A stretch of 64,000 nt of DNA. Origin: Mycolicibacterium cosmeticum. Its GTDB lineage: Bacteria > Actinomycetota > Actinomycetes > Mycobacteriales > Mycobacteriaceae. The stretch is taken from contig NZ_CCBB010000002.1 in NCBI RefSeq assembly GCF_000613185.1, positions 124,001 to 188,000 of the forward strand. The letters run 5' to 3'. Shown one piece after another: positions 14,310 to 22,914 of this stretch. The notes below the pieces were generated by a model. That model had not been told where the DNA came from. It made no database searches and saw only the letters and a list, made by a program, of their open reading frames with translations. Made by a program: the position numbers and the translations under genes. How positions within the stretch are numbered: the stretch's first letter is position 1; every line of letters begins with the position of its first letter.

Positions 14310-14521
14310 TCGCTGTTCAGGATATGTTTGCTATCAACTCGGGTGTCAATACCGCGGATGCGATGTACCGCCGGTGGCGGATCGGGTACAGTCCTGTGGT
14401 CCGTCTTACTACCCGTCAGTAGGGAGATGGATATCACAGCTATGGGGATGAGCCGCAATCGGCAGGGAGGGGATGTGCGCCACGTGATTCCACTCCGCGA
14501 CCGTGACAGGAGCAAGCGACG
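14310..14521 (+). promoter_or_regulatory. fadD5-yrbE1A intergenic region with a candidate internal promoter
   Basis: This 212-bp stretch encodes nothing convincing. It holds a perfect CCGCC-GGT-GGCGG palindrome at 14368-14380 and a TACAGT hexamer at 14387-14392 that could be a -10 element. AGGAG near 14509 is the ribosome binding site of yrbE1A. I recall promoter activity being reported for the equivalent M. tuberculosis intergenic region, so a secondary start driving yrbE1A-mce1F is plausible. Confidence 0.4.
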
Positions 14522-15319
14522 GTGACGGCGAGCAACGGGCTGGTCGACTACGTCCGTGATCAGCTGGAGAAGCCCCTGACCATGGTCGGTGGCTTCTTCA
14601 AGATGTGCGTCCTCACCGGCAAGGCGCTGCTGACGCGGCCGTTCCAGTGGAAGGAGTTCGTCCTTCAGAGCTGGTTCCTGATCCGGGTGGCCTTCCTGCC
14701 CACCCTCGCGGTCTCGATCCCGTTGACCGTCCTCATCATCTTCACCCTCAACATCCTGCTGGCCGAGTTCGGCGCCGCCGATGTGTCCGGCGCGGGTGCG
14801 GCCCTCGGCGCCGTCACTCAGCTCGGACCTCTTGTGACGGTGCTCGTGGTCGCCGGCGCCGGCTCGACGGCCATCTGCGCCGATTTGGGCGCCCGTACCG
14901 TCCGCGAGGAAATCGATGCCATGGAGGTGCTCGGGATCGATCCGATCGAGCGCCTGGTGGCCCCGCGGGTGGTCGCCTCGACCTTTGTGGCGTTCCTGCT
15001 CAACGGTGCGGTGATCACCATCGGTCTGGTCGGCGGGTACTTCTTCGGCGTCTACATCCAAAACGTCAATGCCGGCGCCTACGTCTCGACACTGACGCTG
15101 CTCACCGGTTTCCCCGAGGTGATGATCTCGGTCATCAAGGCCACCCTGTTCGGTTTGATCGCCGGTTTGGTCGGCTGCTACCGCGGGCTCACGGTTGCTG
15201 GTGGTTCCAAAGGTGTGGGTACCGCGGTGAACGAAACCCTGGTGCTGTGCGTGGTCGCGCTGTTCGCGGTCAACGTCGTGCTGACCACCATCGGTGTGCG
15301 GTTCGGGACCACGACATGA
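14522..15319 (+). CDS. yrbE1A: Mce1 permease subunit YrbE1A
   Basis: A 265-residue MlaE-type permease with about five or six membrane segments and the family loop EEIDAMEVLGIDPIERLVAPRV, which contacts the ATPase (MceG). With YrbE1B it forms the inner-membrane channel of the Mce1 lipid importer. GTG start; the length equals that of M. tuberculosis YrbE1A. Its stop overlaps the start of a 29-codon ORF as ATGA. Confidence 0.94.
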   Translation: MTASNGLVDYVRDQLEKPLTMVGGFFKMCVLTGKALLTRPFQWKEFVLQSWFLIRVAFLPTLAVSIPLTVLIIFTLNILLAEFGAADVSGAGAALGAVTQLGPLVTVLVVAGAGSTAICADLGARTVREEIDAMEVLGIDPIERLVAPRVVASTFVAFLLNGAVITIGLVGGYFFGVYIQNVNAGAYVSTLTLLTGFPEVMISVIKATLFGLIAGLVGCYRGLTVAGGSKGVGTAVNETLVLCVVALFAVNVVLTTIGVRFGTTT

Positions 15320-15405
15320 GGACAGGCGTGATGGTGACCAGCAAGAAGCCGAAGGCGGATTGCGTAATGAGGGCCGGCAAGAATCCGAAGGCGGATTGCG
15401 CATGA
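15316..15405 (+). CDS. Small ORF (29 codons) coupled to both yrbE1A and yrbE1B
   Basis: ATG at 15316 overlaps the yrbE1A stop as ATGA, and the TGA at 15403-15405 overlaps the yrbE1B start in the same way. A ribosome could therefore pass from yrbE1A through this frame into yrbE1B without a gap. The peptide begins MRTGVMVTSKKPKADC and then repeats itself as MRAGKNPKADCA. It is short, basic and has two cysteines, with no signal sequence. In M. tuberculosis, as I recall it, yrbE1B follows yrbE1A almost directly, so this is an insertion. It may be a real micropeptide or just a coupling spacer. Confidence 0.45.
   Translation: MRTGVMVTSKKPKADCVMRAGKNPKADCA
15341..15400 (+). repeat. Two 24-bp direct repeats between yrbE1A and yrbE1B
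   Basis: Positions 15341-15364 and 15377-15400 share 23 of 24 bases (core CCGAAGGCGGATTGCG) with a 36-bp period, so the reading frame is kept. Each copy is followed within a few bases by ATGAG: the second unit of the small ORF after the first copy, and the yrbE1B start after the second. This looks like a tandem duplication of the yrbE1B upstream region. Confidence 0.85.
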
Positions 15406-16271
15406 GCACAGCAGCGGTTCTTCGCACCCGGTTCCCCCGCGCCTTCGGCCGCGCGAGCGGTTACGCGGGCGCGCCGGGCCGATTCCTGGACAGCATCGGG
15501 CATGTCGCCTGGTTCGTGGTCACCGCCGTGGGTCACCTCCCGCACGCGTTCAAGAACTATCGGCGAGAGGCGCTGCGCCTGGTCGCCGAGATCGGCATGG
15601 GCACCGGTGCCATGGCGGTCATCGGCGGCACCGTGGCGATCATCGGCTTCGTCACCCTGTCGGCCGGCTCGCTGATCGCCATCCAGGGTTTCGCGTCACT
15701 GGGCAATATCGGCGTCGAGGCCTTCACCGGATTCTTCGCCGCGCTGGCCAACATCCGCGTCGTCGCACCGGTGGTCACCGGCCAGGCCATGGCCGCCACC
15801 GTCGGCGCCGGCGCCACCGCCGAGCTCGGCGCCATGCGCATCAGCGAGGAGATCGACGCGCTGGAGGTCATGGGCATCAAGTCCATCTCGTACCTGGTGT
15901 CGACCCGCCTGATCGCCGGCTCGATCGTGATCATCCCCCTCTACGCGATGGCGATCCTGCTCTCGTTCCTGTCGGCGCAGTTGGTGACCACGTTTTTCTA
16001 CGGGCAGTCGGTGGGCACCTACGAGCACTACTTCCACACATTCCTGCGGGTCGACGACGTCATGTGGTCGTTCCTCGAGGTCATCATCATGTCCGTCATC
16101 GTCATGCTCAACCACTGCTACTTCGGCTATTACGCCAGTGGCGGTGCGGTGGGCGTCGGTGAAGCCGTGGGGAGGTCGATGCGTACATCACTGATCGCCA
16201 TCGTGCTGGTGGTGCTGCTGGCCTCGTTGGCCCTGTACGGCACCGACCCGAACTTCAACCTGACGGTGTAG
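15402..16271 (+). CDS. yrbE1B: Mce1 permease subunit YrbE1B
   Basis: A 289-residue MlaE-type permease, the same length as M. tuberculosis YrbE1B. It has the EEIDALEVMGIKSISYLVSTRL loop and a run of membrane segments from about residue 60 to the C-terminus. I place the start at the ATG of MSTAAVLRTRF, which overlaps the preceding small ORF as ATGA. An open frame continues upstream but has no family similarity. It pairs with YrbE1A in the inner-membrane complex of the Mce1 system. Confidence 0.94.
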   Translation: MSTAAVLRTRFPRAFGRASGYAGAPGRFLDSIGHVAWFVVTAVGHLPHAFKNYRREALRLVAEIGMGTGAMAVIGGTVAIIGFVTLSAGSLIAIQGFASLGNIGVEAFTGFFAALANIRVVAPVVTGQAMAATVGAGATAELGAMRISEEIDALEVMGIKSISYLVSTRLIAGSIVIIPLYAMAILLSFLSAQLVTTFFYGQSVGTYEHYFHTFLRVDDVMWSFLEVIIMSVIVMLNHCYFGYYASGGAVGVGEAVGRSMRTSLIAIVLVVLLASLALYGTDPNFNLTV

Positions 16272-16275
16272 CCAG

Positions 16276-17496
16276 ATGACCGCGCCGGCAACTTCAGTGA
16301 ACAAATCCAAGACGCCGCCCTACAAGCTGGCGGGCCTCGTGCTGCTGCTCGTGGTGGCCGTGGTGCTCGGGCTGACCTGGGCGCAGTTCCGCGGGTACTT
16401 CGAGAAGAAGGCCACGTTGGTGGTGATGGCCGAGCGGGCGGGGTTGTCGATGGATCCCGGGTCGAAGGTGACTTTCAACGGGGTGCCGATCGGGCGGTTG
16501 AAATCCGCGGGCGTGGTGACCGATGGTGAGGAGTCGCGGGCCAAGCTGACGTTGGATGTGCAGCCGCAGTATCTGAAGATGATTCCGGCGAATGTGGATG
16601 CGCAGTTGCGGGCGACGACGGTGTTCGGCAACAAGTACATCTCGTTCCTGTCGCCGGCCGATCCGTCCGCGGACAAGCTCAAGCCGGGTGCGGTGATCAA
16701 TGCGATCAGTACCACCACCGAGTTCAACACGTTGTTCGAGACGATCATGGGGATCGCCCAGCAGGTGGATCCGGTGAAGTTGAACCAGACGTTGACCGCG
16801 GCGGCGCAGGCGCTGGACGGGTTGGGCGAGCGGTTCGGTCAGTCGTTGGTGAACGGCAACGACATCCTGGGTGAGCTCAATGCGCGGATGCCGCAGATTC
16901 GCCGGGACACCAAGGATTTGGCGGATCTGTCGACGGTGTATGCGGATGCGGCGCCGAATCTGTTCGATGGTTTGGGGCATGCGGTGGTGACGGCGCGCAC
17001 GCTCAACGCCGAGCGGGGGACCATCGATGCGGTATTGATGTCGGCGGTGGGGTTCGGTAACAACGCCGGGGATGTGTTCGAGCGGGGTGGGCCGTATCTG
17101 GTGCGTGGTGCCCAGGATTTGTTGCCGACCACCAAGTTGCTGGATTACTACAGCCCTGAATTGCTGTGCACCGTCCGTAACTTCCACGACGTCGCACCCA
17201 AACTTGCCGGCGCGCTCGGTGGTAACGGTTACTCGTTGTTGTCGAACAGCGAGTTGATCGGCGCGGGAAATCCGTACGTGTACCCGGACAACCTGCCGCG
17301 CATCAACGCTCGCGGTGGTCCGGAAGGACGGCCGGGCTGCTGGCAGCCGATCACCCGGGACCTGTGGCCGGCACCGTATCTGGTGATGGACACCGGTGCC
17401 AGCATCGCCCCGTACAACCACTTCGAGCTCGGTCAGCCGCTGGCCGCCGAGTACGTCTGGGGCCGCCAAGTGGGGGAGAACACGATCAACCCATGA
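16276..17496 (+). CDS. mce1A: Mce1A, lipid-binding MCE-domain protein
   Basis: A 406-residue MCE protein: a cytoplasmic leader, one membrane anchor (about residues 17-36), the MCE domain (starting at AERAGLSMDPGSKVTFNGVPIG), a long helical region with many Gln/Asp heptads, and a globular C-terminus ending in GENTINP. Mce proteins form a hexameric periplasmic tube that carries fatty acids or mycolate-type lipids to the YrbE permease. It is shorter than the roughly 450-residue M. tuberculosis protein because the C-terminal tail is missing. The central part (about 16430-17150) uses many TTG and GAT codons, unlike its flanks. It overlaps mce1B by 4 bp. Confidence 0.94.
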   Translation: MTAPATSVNKSKTPPYKLAGLVLLLVVAVVLGLTWAQFRGYFEKKATLVVMAERAGLSMDPGSKVTFNGVPIGRLKSAGVVTDGEESRAKLTLDVQPQYLKMIPANVDAQLRATTVFGNKYISFLSPADPSADKLKPGAVINAISTTTEFNTLFETIMGIAQQVDPVKLNQTLTAAAQALDGLGERFGQSLVNGNDILGELNARMPQIRRDTKDLADLSTVYADAAPNLFDGLGHAVVTARTLNAERGTIDAVLMSAVGFGNNAGDVFERGGPYLVRGAQDLLPTTKLLDYYSPELLCTVRNFHDVAPKLAGALGGNGYSLLSNSELIGAGNPYVYPDNLPRINARGGPEGRPGCWQPITRDLWPAPYLVMDTGASIAPYNHFELGQPLAAEYVWGRQVGENTINP

Positions 17497-18524
17497 GTAT
17501 CAGAGGCACGCTCTTCAAACTCGGTGCGATCTCGGCGGTGCTGCTCGTCTTCACCGCCATCATCTTCGTGGTGTTCGCCCAGGTGCGATTCGACAAGACC
17601 ACCGGGTACTCGGCGATCTTCGACAACGCCAGCGGCCTGCGCAGCGGACAGTTCGTCCGCGCCTACGGTGTCGAGGTCGGCAAGGTCAAGGATGTGACGC
17701 TGATCGACGGCGGCCACCATGTCCGCGTCGATTTCGAGGTGCAGAACGATCTGCAGCTGTTCCAGGAAACCACCGCGGCCGTCCGCTATCTCGACCTGAT
17801 CGGCAACCGCTACCTGGAACTGCGTCGTGGCGACAGCGACAAGATCCTGCCGGCCGGCAGCACCATCCCGCGTGAGCGCACCCAGCCCGCCTTGGATCTC
17901 GACGCACTCGTCGGCGGTTTCCGCCCGCTGTTCAAATCGCTTGACCCGGACAAGGTCAACAACATCGCCAACTCGCTGATCACGATCTTCCAGGGGCAGG
18001 GAGGCACCATCAGCGACATCCTGGACCAGACCGCCGAGCTCACCTCGGCGCTGGCCTCTCGTGACCAGGCCATCGGCGAGGTGATCACCAACCTCAACAC
18101 CGTGCTGAACACCACCGTCAAGCACCGGCAGCAGTTCGACGACACGTTGAAGAACTTCGAGGCGCTGATCACCGGCCTGAAGAACCGTGCCGACCCGATC
18201 GCCTCGTCCGTCGCCGACATCAGCAACGCCGCAGGTTCATTGGGCGACCTGCTGGCCGACAACCGTCCGCTGCTGCGAGACACCCTCGGCTATCTGGAGA
18301 CCACCCAACAACCGCTGATCGATCAGAAGGATGAGGTGAACAACATCCTGCAGCAGATCCCGGCGTCGCTGAAGATCATCGGCCGCGCGGGCGGCATCTA
18401 CGGTGACTTCTTCAACTTCTACGTGTGCGACCTGTCACTGAAGCTCAACGGGCTGCAGCCGGGTGGACCGGTCCGCACCGTCAAGGTGGTCACCCAGCCT
18501 TCGGGTAGGTGCACGCCGAAATGA
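17493..18524 (+). CDS. mce1B: Mce1B
   Basis: A 343-residue MCE protein with an N-terminal anchor (GAISAVLLVFTAIIFVVFAQV), an MCE domain with NASGLRSGQFVRAYGVEVGKV, and a helical second half with repeated leucine/asparagine heptads. The ATG at 17493 overlaps the mce1A stop as ATGA. An upstream open extension is mce1A sequence in another frame and was discarded. It is one of six subunits of the Mce1 channel. Confidence 0.93.
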   Translation: MSIRGTLFKLGAISAVLLVFTAIIFVVFAQVRFDKTTGYSAIFDNASGLRSGQFVRAYGVEVGKVKDVTLIDGGHHVRVDFEVQNDLQLFQETTAAVRYLDLIGNRYLELRRGDSDKILPAGSTIPRERTQPALDLDALVGGFRPLFKSLDPDKVNNIANSLITIFQGQGGTISDILDQTAELTSALASRDQAIGEVITNLNTVLNTTVKHRQQFDDTLKNFEALITGLKNRADPIASSVADISNAAGSLGDLLADNRPLLRDTLGYLETTQQPLIDQKDEVNNILQQIPASLKIIGRAGGIYGDFFNFYVCDLSLKLNGLQPGGPVRTVKVVTQPSGRCTPK

Positions 18525-20110
18525 GGACGATCCAGGGTTCGGACCGCGTCCGTAAGGGCGTGATGGGTGTGGTCACCGTGGCACTGGTCATCGGTGTCGG
18601 CTCCAGCCTGACCAGCGTGCCGATGCTGTTTGCGGTGCCCACCTACTACGCGCAGTTCAACGACACCGGCGGGTTGAACGTCGGCGACAAGGTGCGCATT
18701 GCCGGTGTCGATGTCGGCGATGTGACGAGCATGGACATCAAGGGCGACAAGGTCGAAATCGGCTACACCCTGGGCGGCCGGGAGATCGGTACCGAGAGCC
18801 GGGCGGCGATCCGTACCGATACCATCCTGGGCCGCAAGAACATTCAGGTGGAGCCGCGTGGCAGCACGATCCTCAAGCCGCGCGGGTCGCTGCCGGTCGA
18901 ACAGACCCAGACGCCGTACCAGATCTATGACGCCTTCCTCGACGTCACCCGGGCTTCGCAGGGCTGGGACACCCAGGCCGTCAAGCAGTCGCTGAACGTG
19001 CTGTCCGAGACCGTGGATCAGACCTCACCGCACCTGAGCGCAGCGCTCAAGGGTGTTCAGGAGTTCTCCGATTCCCTCGGCAAGCGCGACGAACAGCTCA
19101 AGCAGTTGCTGGCCAACGCGGGCAAGATCGCCACCGTGCTCGCTGACCGCAGCGGGCAGGTGAACGCCCTGCTGGTCAACTCGCAGACGCTGCTGGCCGC
19201 GATCAACGACCGCCGCCAGGCTGTCAGCCTGCTGTTGGAGCGGATTTCGTCCGTGTCACAGCAGATCTCGGGATTCATCAACGAGAATCCGAACCTCAAC
19301 CGCGTGCTCACCCAGCTTCAGACGATCAGCGGCATTCTCAACGAGCGCAAGAACGACCTGGCCGACACTCTGAGTTTAGCTTCCAAATTCATCGCGGGGT
19401 TGGCCGAGGCGCTGGCCTCTGGCCCGTACTTCAAGGCGCTGCTGGCCAACCTGCTGCCGCCGACGCTGCTGCAACCGTTCGTGGACGCGGCGTTCAAGAA
19501 GCGCGGTATCGACCCCGAACAGTTCTGGCGTAATTCCGGCCTGCCGGCCTTCCGGTTCCCGGATCCGAACGGAACCCGATTCGAAAACGGTGCACCGCCG
19601 CCTGCCCCGACCCCCATCGAGGGCACCCCGGAGAACCCCGGCCCCGCGGTCCCGCCCGGCTCCCCATGCTCGTACACACCGCCGGCGGACGGTCTGCCCC
19701 GTCCCGGTGACCCGCTGCCGTGCGCGCACCTGGACCAGGGCCCCTACGGTCCGGTCCCCGGCGGCTACCCGCCACCCAATGTGGCCACGTCGCAGCCGAA
19801 TCCGGATGGCATCGGCCCGAACCCGGGTGTTCCTTCGGCCGCCATCCCCGGCCAGGTGGCCCCCGACGTGCCGGGTACCCCGGTGCCGATCGCTCCCGGT
19901 CCGCCCGGGGCGCGCACGGTCCCGGTCGGCCCGCCCGGGGTGCCCACGCCCCCCGGTGACATCCCCGGCCGCGCGGTGCCCGCACCGCTGCTGCCGCCGG
20001 GACCGCAGGCCCCGCCCGGACCCGGCCCGCAGCTCTCCCCGGTGGGCACCGAGCCGCTGCCCGGTAACCCGCCGTTCCTTCCGCCCGGTTCTCAGGGAGG
20101 GGCCCCGTAA
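18521..20110 (+). CDS. mce1C: Mce1C with a proline-rich tail
   Basis: A 529-residue MCE protein. A membrane anchor lies near residues 15-35, the MCE domain contains NDTGGLNVGDKVRIAGVDVGDV, and a helical segment runs to about residue 330. The C-terminal 170 residues are a low-complexity Pro/Gly/Ala tail from about nucleotide 19580. Such tails probably extend through the peptidoglycan and periplasm. The ATG at 18521 overlaps the mce1B stop by 4 bp. The tail sequence produces long, meaningless open frames on the other strand. Confidence 0.93.
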   Translation: MRTIQGSDRVRKGVMGVVTVALVIGVGSSLTSVPMLFAVPTYYAQFNDTGGLNVGDKVRIAGVDVGDVTSMDIKGDKVEIGYTLGGREIGTESRAAIRTDTILGRKNIQVEPRGSTILKPRGSLPVEQTQTPYQIYDAFLDVTRASQGWDTQAVKQSLNVLSETVDQTSPHLSAALKGVQEFSDSLGKRDEQLKQLLANAGKIATVLADRSGQVNALLVNSQTLLAAINDRRQAVSLLLERISSVSQQISGFINENPNLNRVLTQLQTISGILNERKNDLADTLSLASKFIAGLAEALASGPYFKALLANLLPPTLLQPFVDAAFKKRGIDPEQFWRNSGLPAFRFPDPNGTRFENGAPPPAPTPIEGTPENPGPAVPPGSPCSYTPPADGLPRPGDPLPCAHLDQGPYGPVPGGYPPPNVATSQPNPDGIGPNPGVPSAAIPGQVAPDVPGTPVPIAPGPPGARTVPVGPPGVPTPPGDIPGRAVPAPLLPPGPQAPPGPGPQLSPVGTEPLPGNPPFLPPGSQGGAP

Positions 20111-21760
20111 ATGTCGAGCGTGTTCAACATCCGAAACATCAAGCTGCCGCATTTCTCCCGGGCCGCGGTGATTCTCACGGCCGTCGTGGTGGCGGTGGCC
20201 GTCGGTGCCGGTGTGGTGGGTTGGAACGTGTACAAGAAGCTGACCACCACCACGGTGACCGCGTACTTCCCCGAGGTGCTGGCGCTGTACCCGGGGGACA
20301 AGGTCCTCATCATGGGGGTGCAGGTCGGCAAGATCGACTCGATCTCCACCGACGGCGACAAGATGAAGGTCGTCTTCCACTGGAACAGCAAGTACAAGGT
20401 GCCCGAGAACGCGTCGGCGTCGGTGCTCAACCCCAGCCTGGTGGCGTCGCGGGTGATCCAGCTCTCGCCGCCCTATACGGGCGGGCCGGCGATGGCCGAT
20501 GGCGCGGTGATCCCGTTGGAGCGCACCCAGATTCCGGTCGAGTACGACGAACTGCGTGATCAGGTGACCCGGATCCTGGCCGACCTCGGTCCGACCAAGG
20601 AACAGCCCAAGGGTCCGTTCGGTGATGTCATCGAATCCTTCGCCGACGGGTTCGCCGGTAAGGGTGAGCAGTTCAACAAGACAATCCAGGGCCTGTCCGA
20701 AGCGCTGGACGCGTTGCACCAGGGCCGCGGGGACATCGTCGCGGTGATCAAGAGCTTGGCGACGTTCGTCAATGCGCTGTACAAGAACGATCAGCAGTTC
20801 GTGGCGCTGAACAACAACCTGGCCCAGTTCACCAACTCGTTCACCAACACCGACCGCGAGGTGGCCACCGCGCTGCAGCAACTCAACCAGCTGCTCGGCA
20901 CCACGCGAAAGTTCCTCGACGAGAACAGCAAACCGCTGACCACCGACATCAAGAACCTGTCGGATGTCACCACCGCGATCCTGCAGCCCGAGCCACGCAA
21001 CGGCTTGGAGACCGGTCTACACGTGTATCCAAACCTGGTGTCCAACGTGGTGAACATCGTGGGTCCGAATCAGGGCGGCATCAATACTCTGCCGGTGTTG
21101 CCCGGCGTCACGAACTTCTCCAACCCACTTGAGTTCATTTGCAGTACCATTCAGGCCGGGAGCCGGTTGGGTTACCAGGAGTCCGCGGAATTGTGCGCCC
21201 AGTATCTCGCGCCGATCCTGGACGCGATCAAGTTCAACTACCTGCCGTTCGGTGTGAACATGGCCAGCACCGCGATGACGCTGCCCAAGCAGATCGCCTA
21301 CTCCGAGCCGCGGCTGCAGCCGCCACCGGGGTACAAGGACACCACCGTGCCGGGTATCTGGTCGCGGGACACGCTGTTCTCGCATGGCAACCATGAGCCG
21401 GGCTGGATCGTGGCTCCCGGTATGCAAGGCGTCGAGGTGCAGCCGTTCACGCAGAACATGCTGACCCCGGAATCGTTGGCGGAGTTGATGGGTGGGCCCG
21501 ATATCGTCCCGCCGGCCGCCCCGCCGGCGTTCGGTGTGCCGCCCGGCGGTAGCCTGCCCGGCCCGCCGAACTCCTATGACGAGTCCAACCCGCTGCCACC
21601 GCCGTGGTATCCGCAGCCCGGCCCGCCGCCGGCGGCTGCTCCCGGCGTGCTGCCCGGGGACCCGCTGGGCGCCATCGCCCCGGCACCGCCGGCCGCTCCC
21701 GCCGCCGGTCCGGCACCCGCGGGACCGCCGCTGCCCGCCGAAGCCGGAGGGGGTAACTAG
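20111..21760 (+). CDS. mce1D: Mce1D with a proline-rich tail
   Basis: A 549-residue MCE protein starting immediately after the mce1C stop (TAA then ATG). It has an anchor at about residues 15-38, an MCE domain with VLALYPGDKVLIMGVQVGKI, a helical region with many Asn/Gln, and a C-terminal segment rich in Pro and Ala from about residue 465. The last base overlaps the GTG of mce1E. It is a subunit of the Mce1 lipid channel. Confidence 0.93.
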   Translation: MSSVFNIRNIKLPHFSRAAVILTAVVVAVAVGAGVVGWNVYKKLTTTTVTAYFPEVLALYPGDKVLIMGVQVGKIDSISTDGDKMKVVFHWNSKYKVPENASASVLNPSLVASRVIQLSPPYTGGPAMADGAVIPLERTQIPVEYDELRDQVTRILADLGPTKEQPKGPFGDVIESFADGFAGKGEQFNKTIQGLSEALDALHQGRGDIVAVIKSLATFVNALYKNDQQFVALNNNLAQFTNSFTNTDREVATALQQLNQLLGTTRKFLDENSKPLTTDIKNLSDVTTAILQPEPRNGLETGLHVYPNLVSNVVNIVGPNQGGINTLPVLPGVTNFSNPLEFICSTIQAGSRLGYQESAELCAQYLAPILDAIKFNYLPFGVNMASTAMTLPKQIAYSEPRLQPPPGYKDTTVPGIWSRDTLFSHGNHEPGWIVAPGMQGVEVQPFTQNMLTPESLAELMGGPDIVPPAAPPAFGVPPGGSLPGPPNSYDESNPLPPPWYPQPGPPPAAAPGVLPGDPLGAIAPAPPAAPAAGPAPAGPPLPAEAGGGN

Positions 21761-22911
21761 TGCTGACAAGTAACTGGAGGCGCGCCGGCCGGCGCACCGC
21801 CGCGCTCGCGGTGGCCGCGCTGGCCCTGAGTTCCTGCTCGCAGTGGCGGGGTGTGGCCAATGTGCCGCTGCCCGGTGGTCCCGGCACCCAGGACGGACAC
21901 TCCACCATCTACATCCAGATGCCGGAGACGTTGGCGCTCAACGCCAACAGCCGGGTCCGGGTCGCCGACGTGTTCGTCGGCCGGGTCCGGGCGATCCAGT
22001 TGAAGAACTGGGTGCCGACGCTGACCGTCGACCTGGAACCGGGCGTCAAGTTGCCGTCGAACGTGCTGGCCAAGATCGGCCAGACCAGCCTGCTGGGTTC
22101 CCAGCACGTCGAGCTGGACAGCCCGCCCGACCCGTCGTCTGTACCGCTGCGCAACGGTGACACCATCCCGCTGAAGAACTCGTCGGCGTATCCGACCATC
22201 GAGCGCACGCTGGCCAGCATCTCGGGCATCCTCACCGGGGGCGGCATCCCCAATATCGAGGTGATCCAGAACGAGGTCAACAACATCCTGACCGGCCGGG
22301 CCGATCAGATCAGGGAGTTCCTCAACCGGCTGGACGCCTTCACCGCGGAGATGAACAAGCAGCGCGACGACATCACCCGGGCCATCGACTCGACCAACCG
22401 GCTGCTGGCCGTGGTGGCGCAGCGCAACGACACCCTGGACCAGGTGCTCACCGAATTCCCGCCGCTCATCCAGCATTTCGCGGACACCCGCGATCTGTTC
22501 GCCGATGCGGTGACGGCGCTGGGTCGGGTGTCGGCGGCCGCCGACGACACGCTGAGCAACACCAACGCCAACCTGCACACCAACCTGCAGAACCTGCAGC
22601 GTCCGCTCAAGCAGCTGTCCAAGGCCTCGCCGTACCTGGTGGGTGCGCTCAAGCTGCTGCTGACGGTGCCGTTCAACATCGAGAACGTGCCGAAAGCCAT
22701 TCGCGGCGACTACATCAACCTGTCAGCTGTGATCGACTTGACGCTGTCGGCGGTGGACAACGGGTTGTTGTCGGGCACCGGTGTGTCGGGCATGCTGCGG
22801 GCGCTGGAACAGGCCTGGGGACGTGACCCGGCGACGATGATCCCGGACGTGCGGTTCACGCCGAACCCGCATGACGCGCCGGGTGGCCCGCTCGTCGAAC
22901 GGGGGGAGTGA
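21760..22911 (+). CDS. mce1E: Mce1E lipoprotein (LprK)
   Basis: A 383-residue MCE protein with a lipoprotein signal: ALAVAALALSSC, lipobox LSSC with Cys near residue 26. This is usual for the E subunit, which is anchored by a lipid instead of a transmembrane helix. The MCE domain contains LALNANSRVRVADVFVGRV, followed by the helical region. The GTG start shares its first base with the mce1D stop. Confidence 0.93.
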   Translation: MLTSNWRRAGRRTAALAVAALALSSCSQWRGVANVPLPGGPGTQDGHSTIYIQMPETLALNANSRVRVADVFVGRVRAIQLKNWVPTLTVDLEPGVKLPSNVLAKIGQTSLLGSQHVELDSPPDPSSVPLRNGDTIPLKNSSAYPTIERTLASISGILTGGGIPNIEVIQNEVNNILTGRADQIREFLNRLDAFTAEMNKQRDDITRAIDSTNRLLAVVAQRNDTLDQVLTEFPPLIQHFADTRDLFADAVTALGRVSAAADDTLSNTNANLHTNLQNLQRPLKQLSKASPYLVGALKLLLTVPFNIENVPKAIRGDYINLSAVIDLTLSAVDNGLLSGTGVSGMLRALEQAWGRDPATMIPDVRFTPNPHDAPGGPLVERGE

Positions 22912-22914
22912 GAC

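Noticed and set aside
19376..20881. Long minus-strand open frame (501 codons) opposite mce1C/mce1D
   Set aside because: It is Arg/Gly/His-rich shadow sequence from the Pro-rich tail of Mce1C, with no similarity to known proteins.
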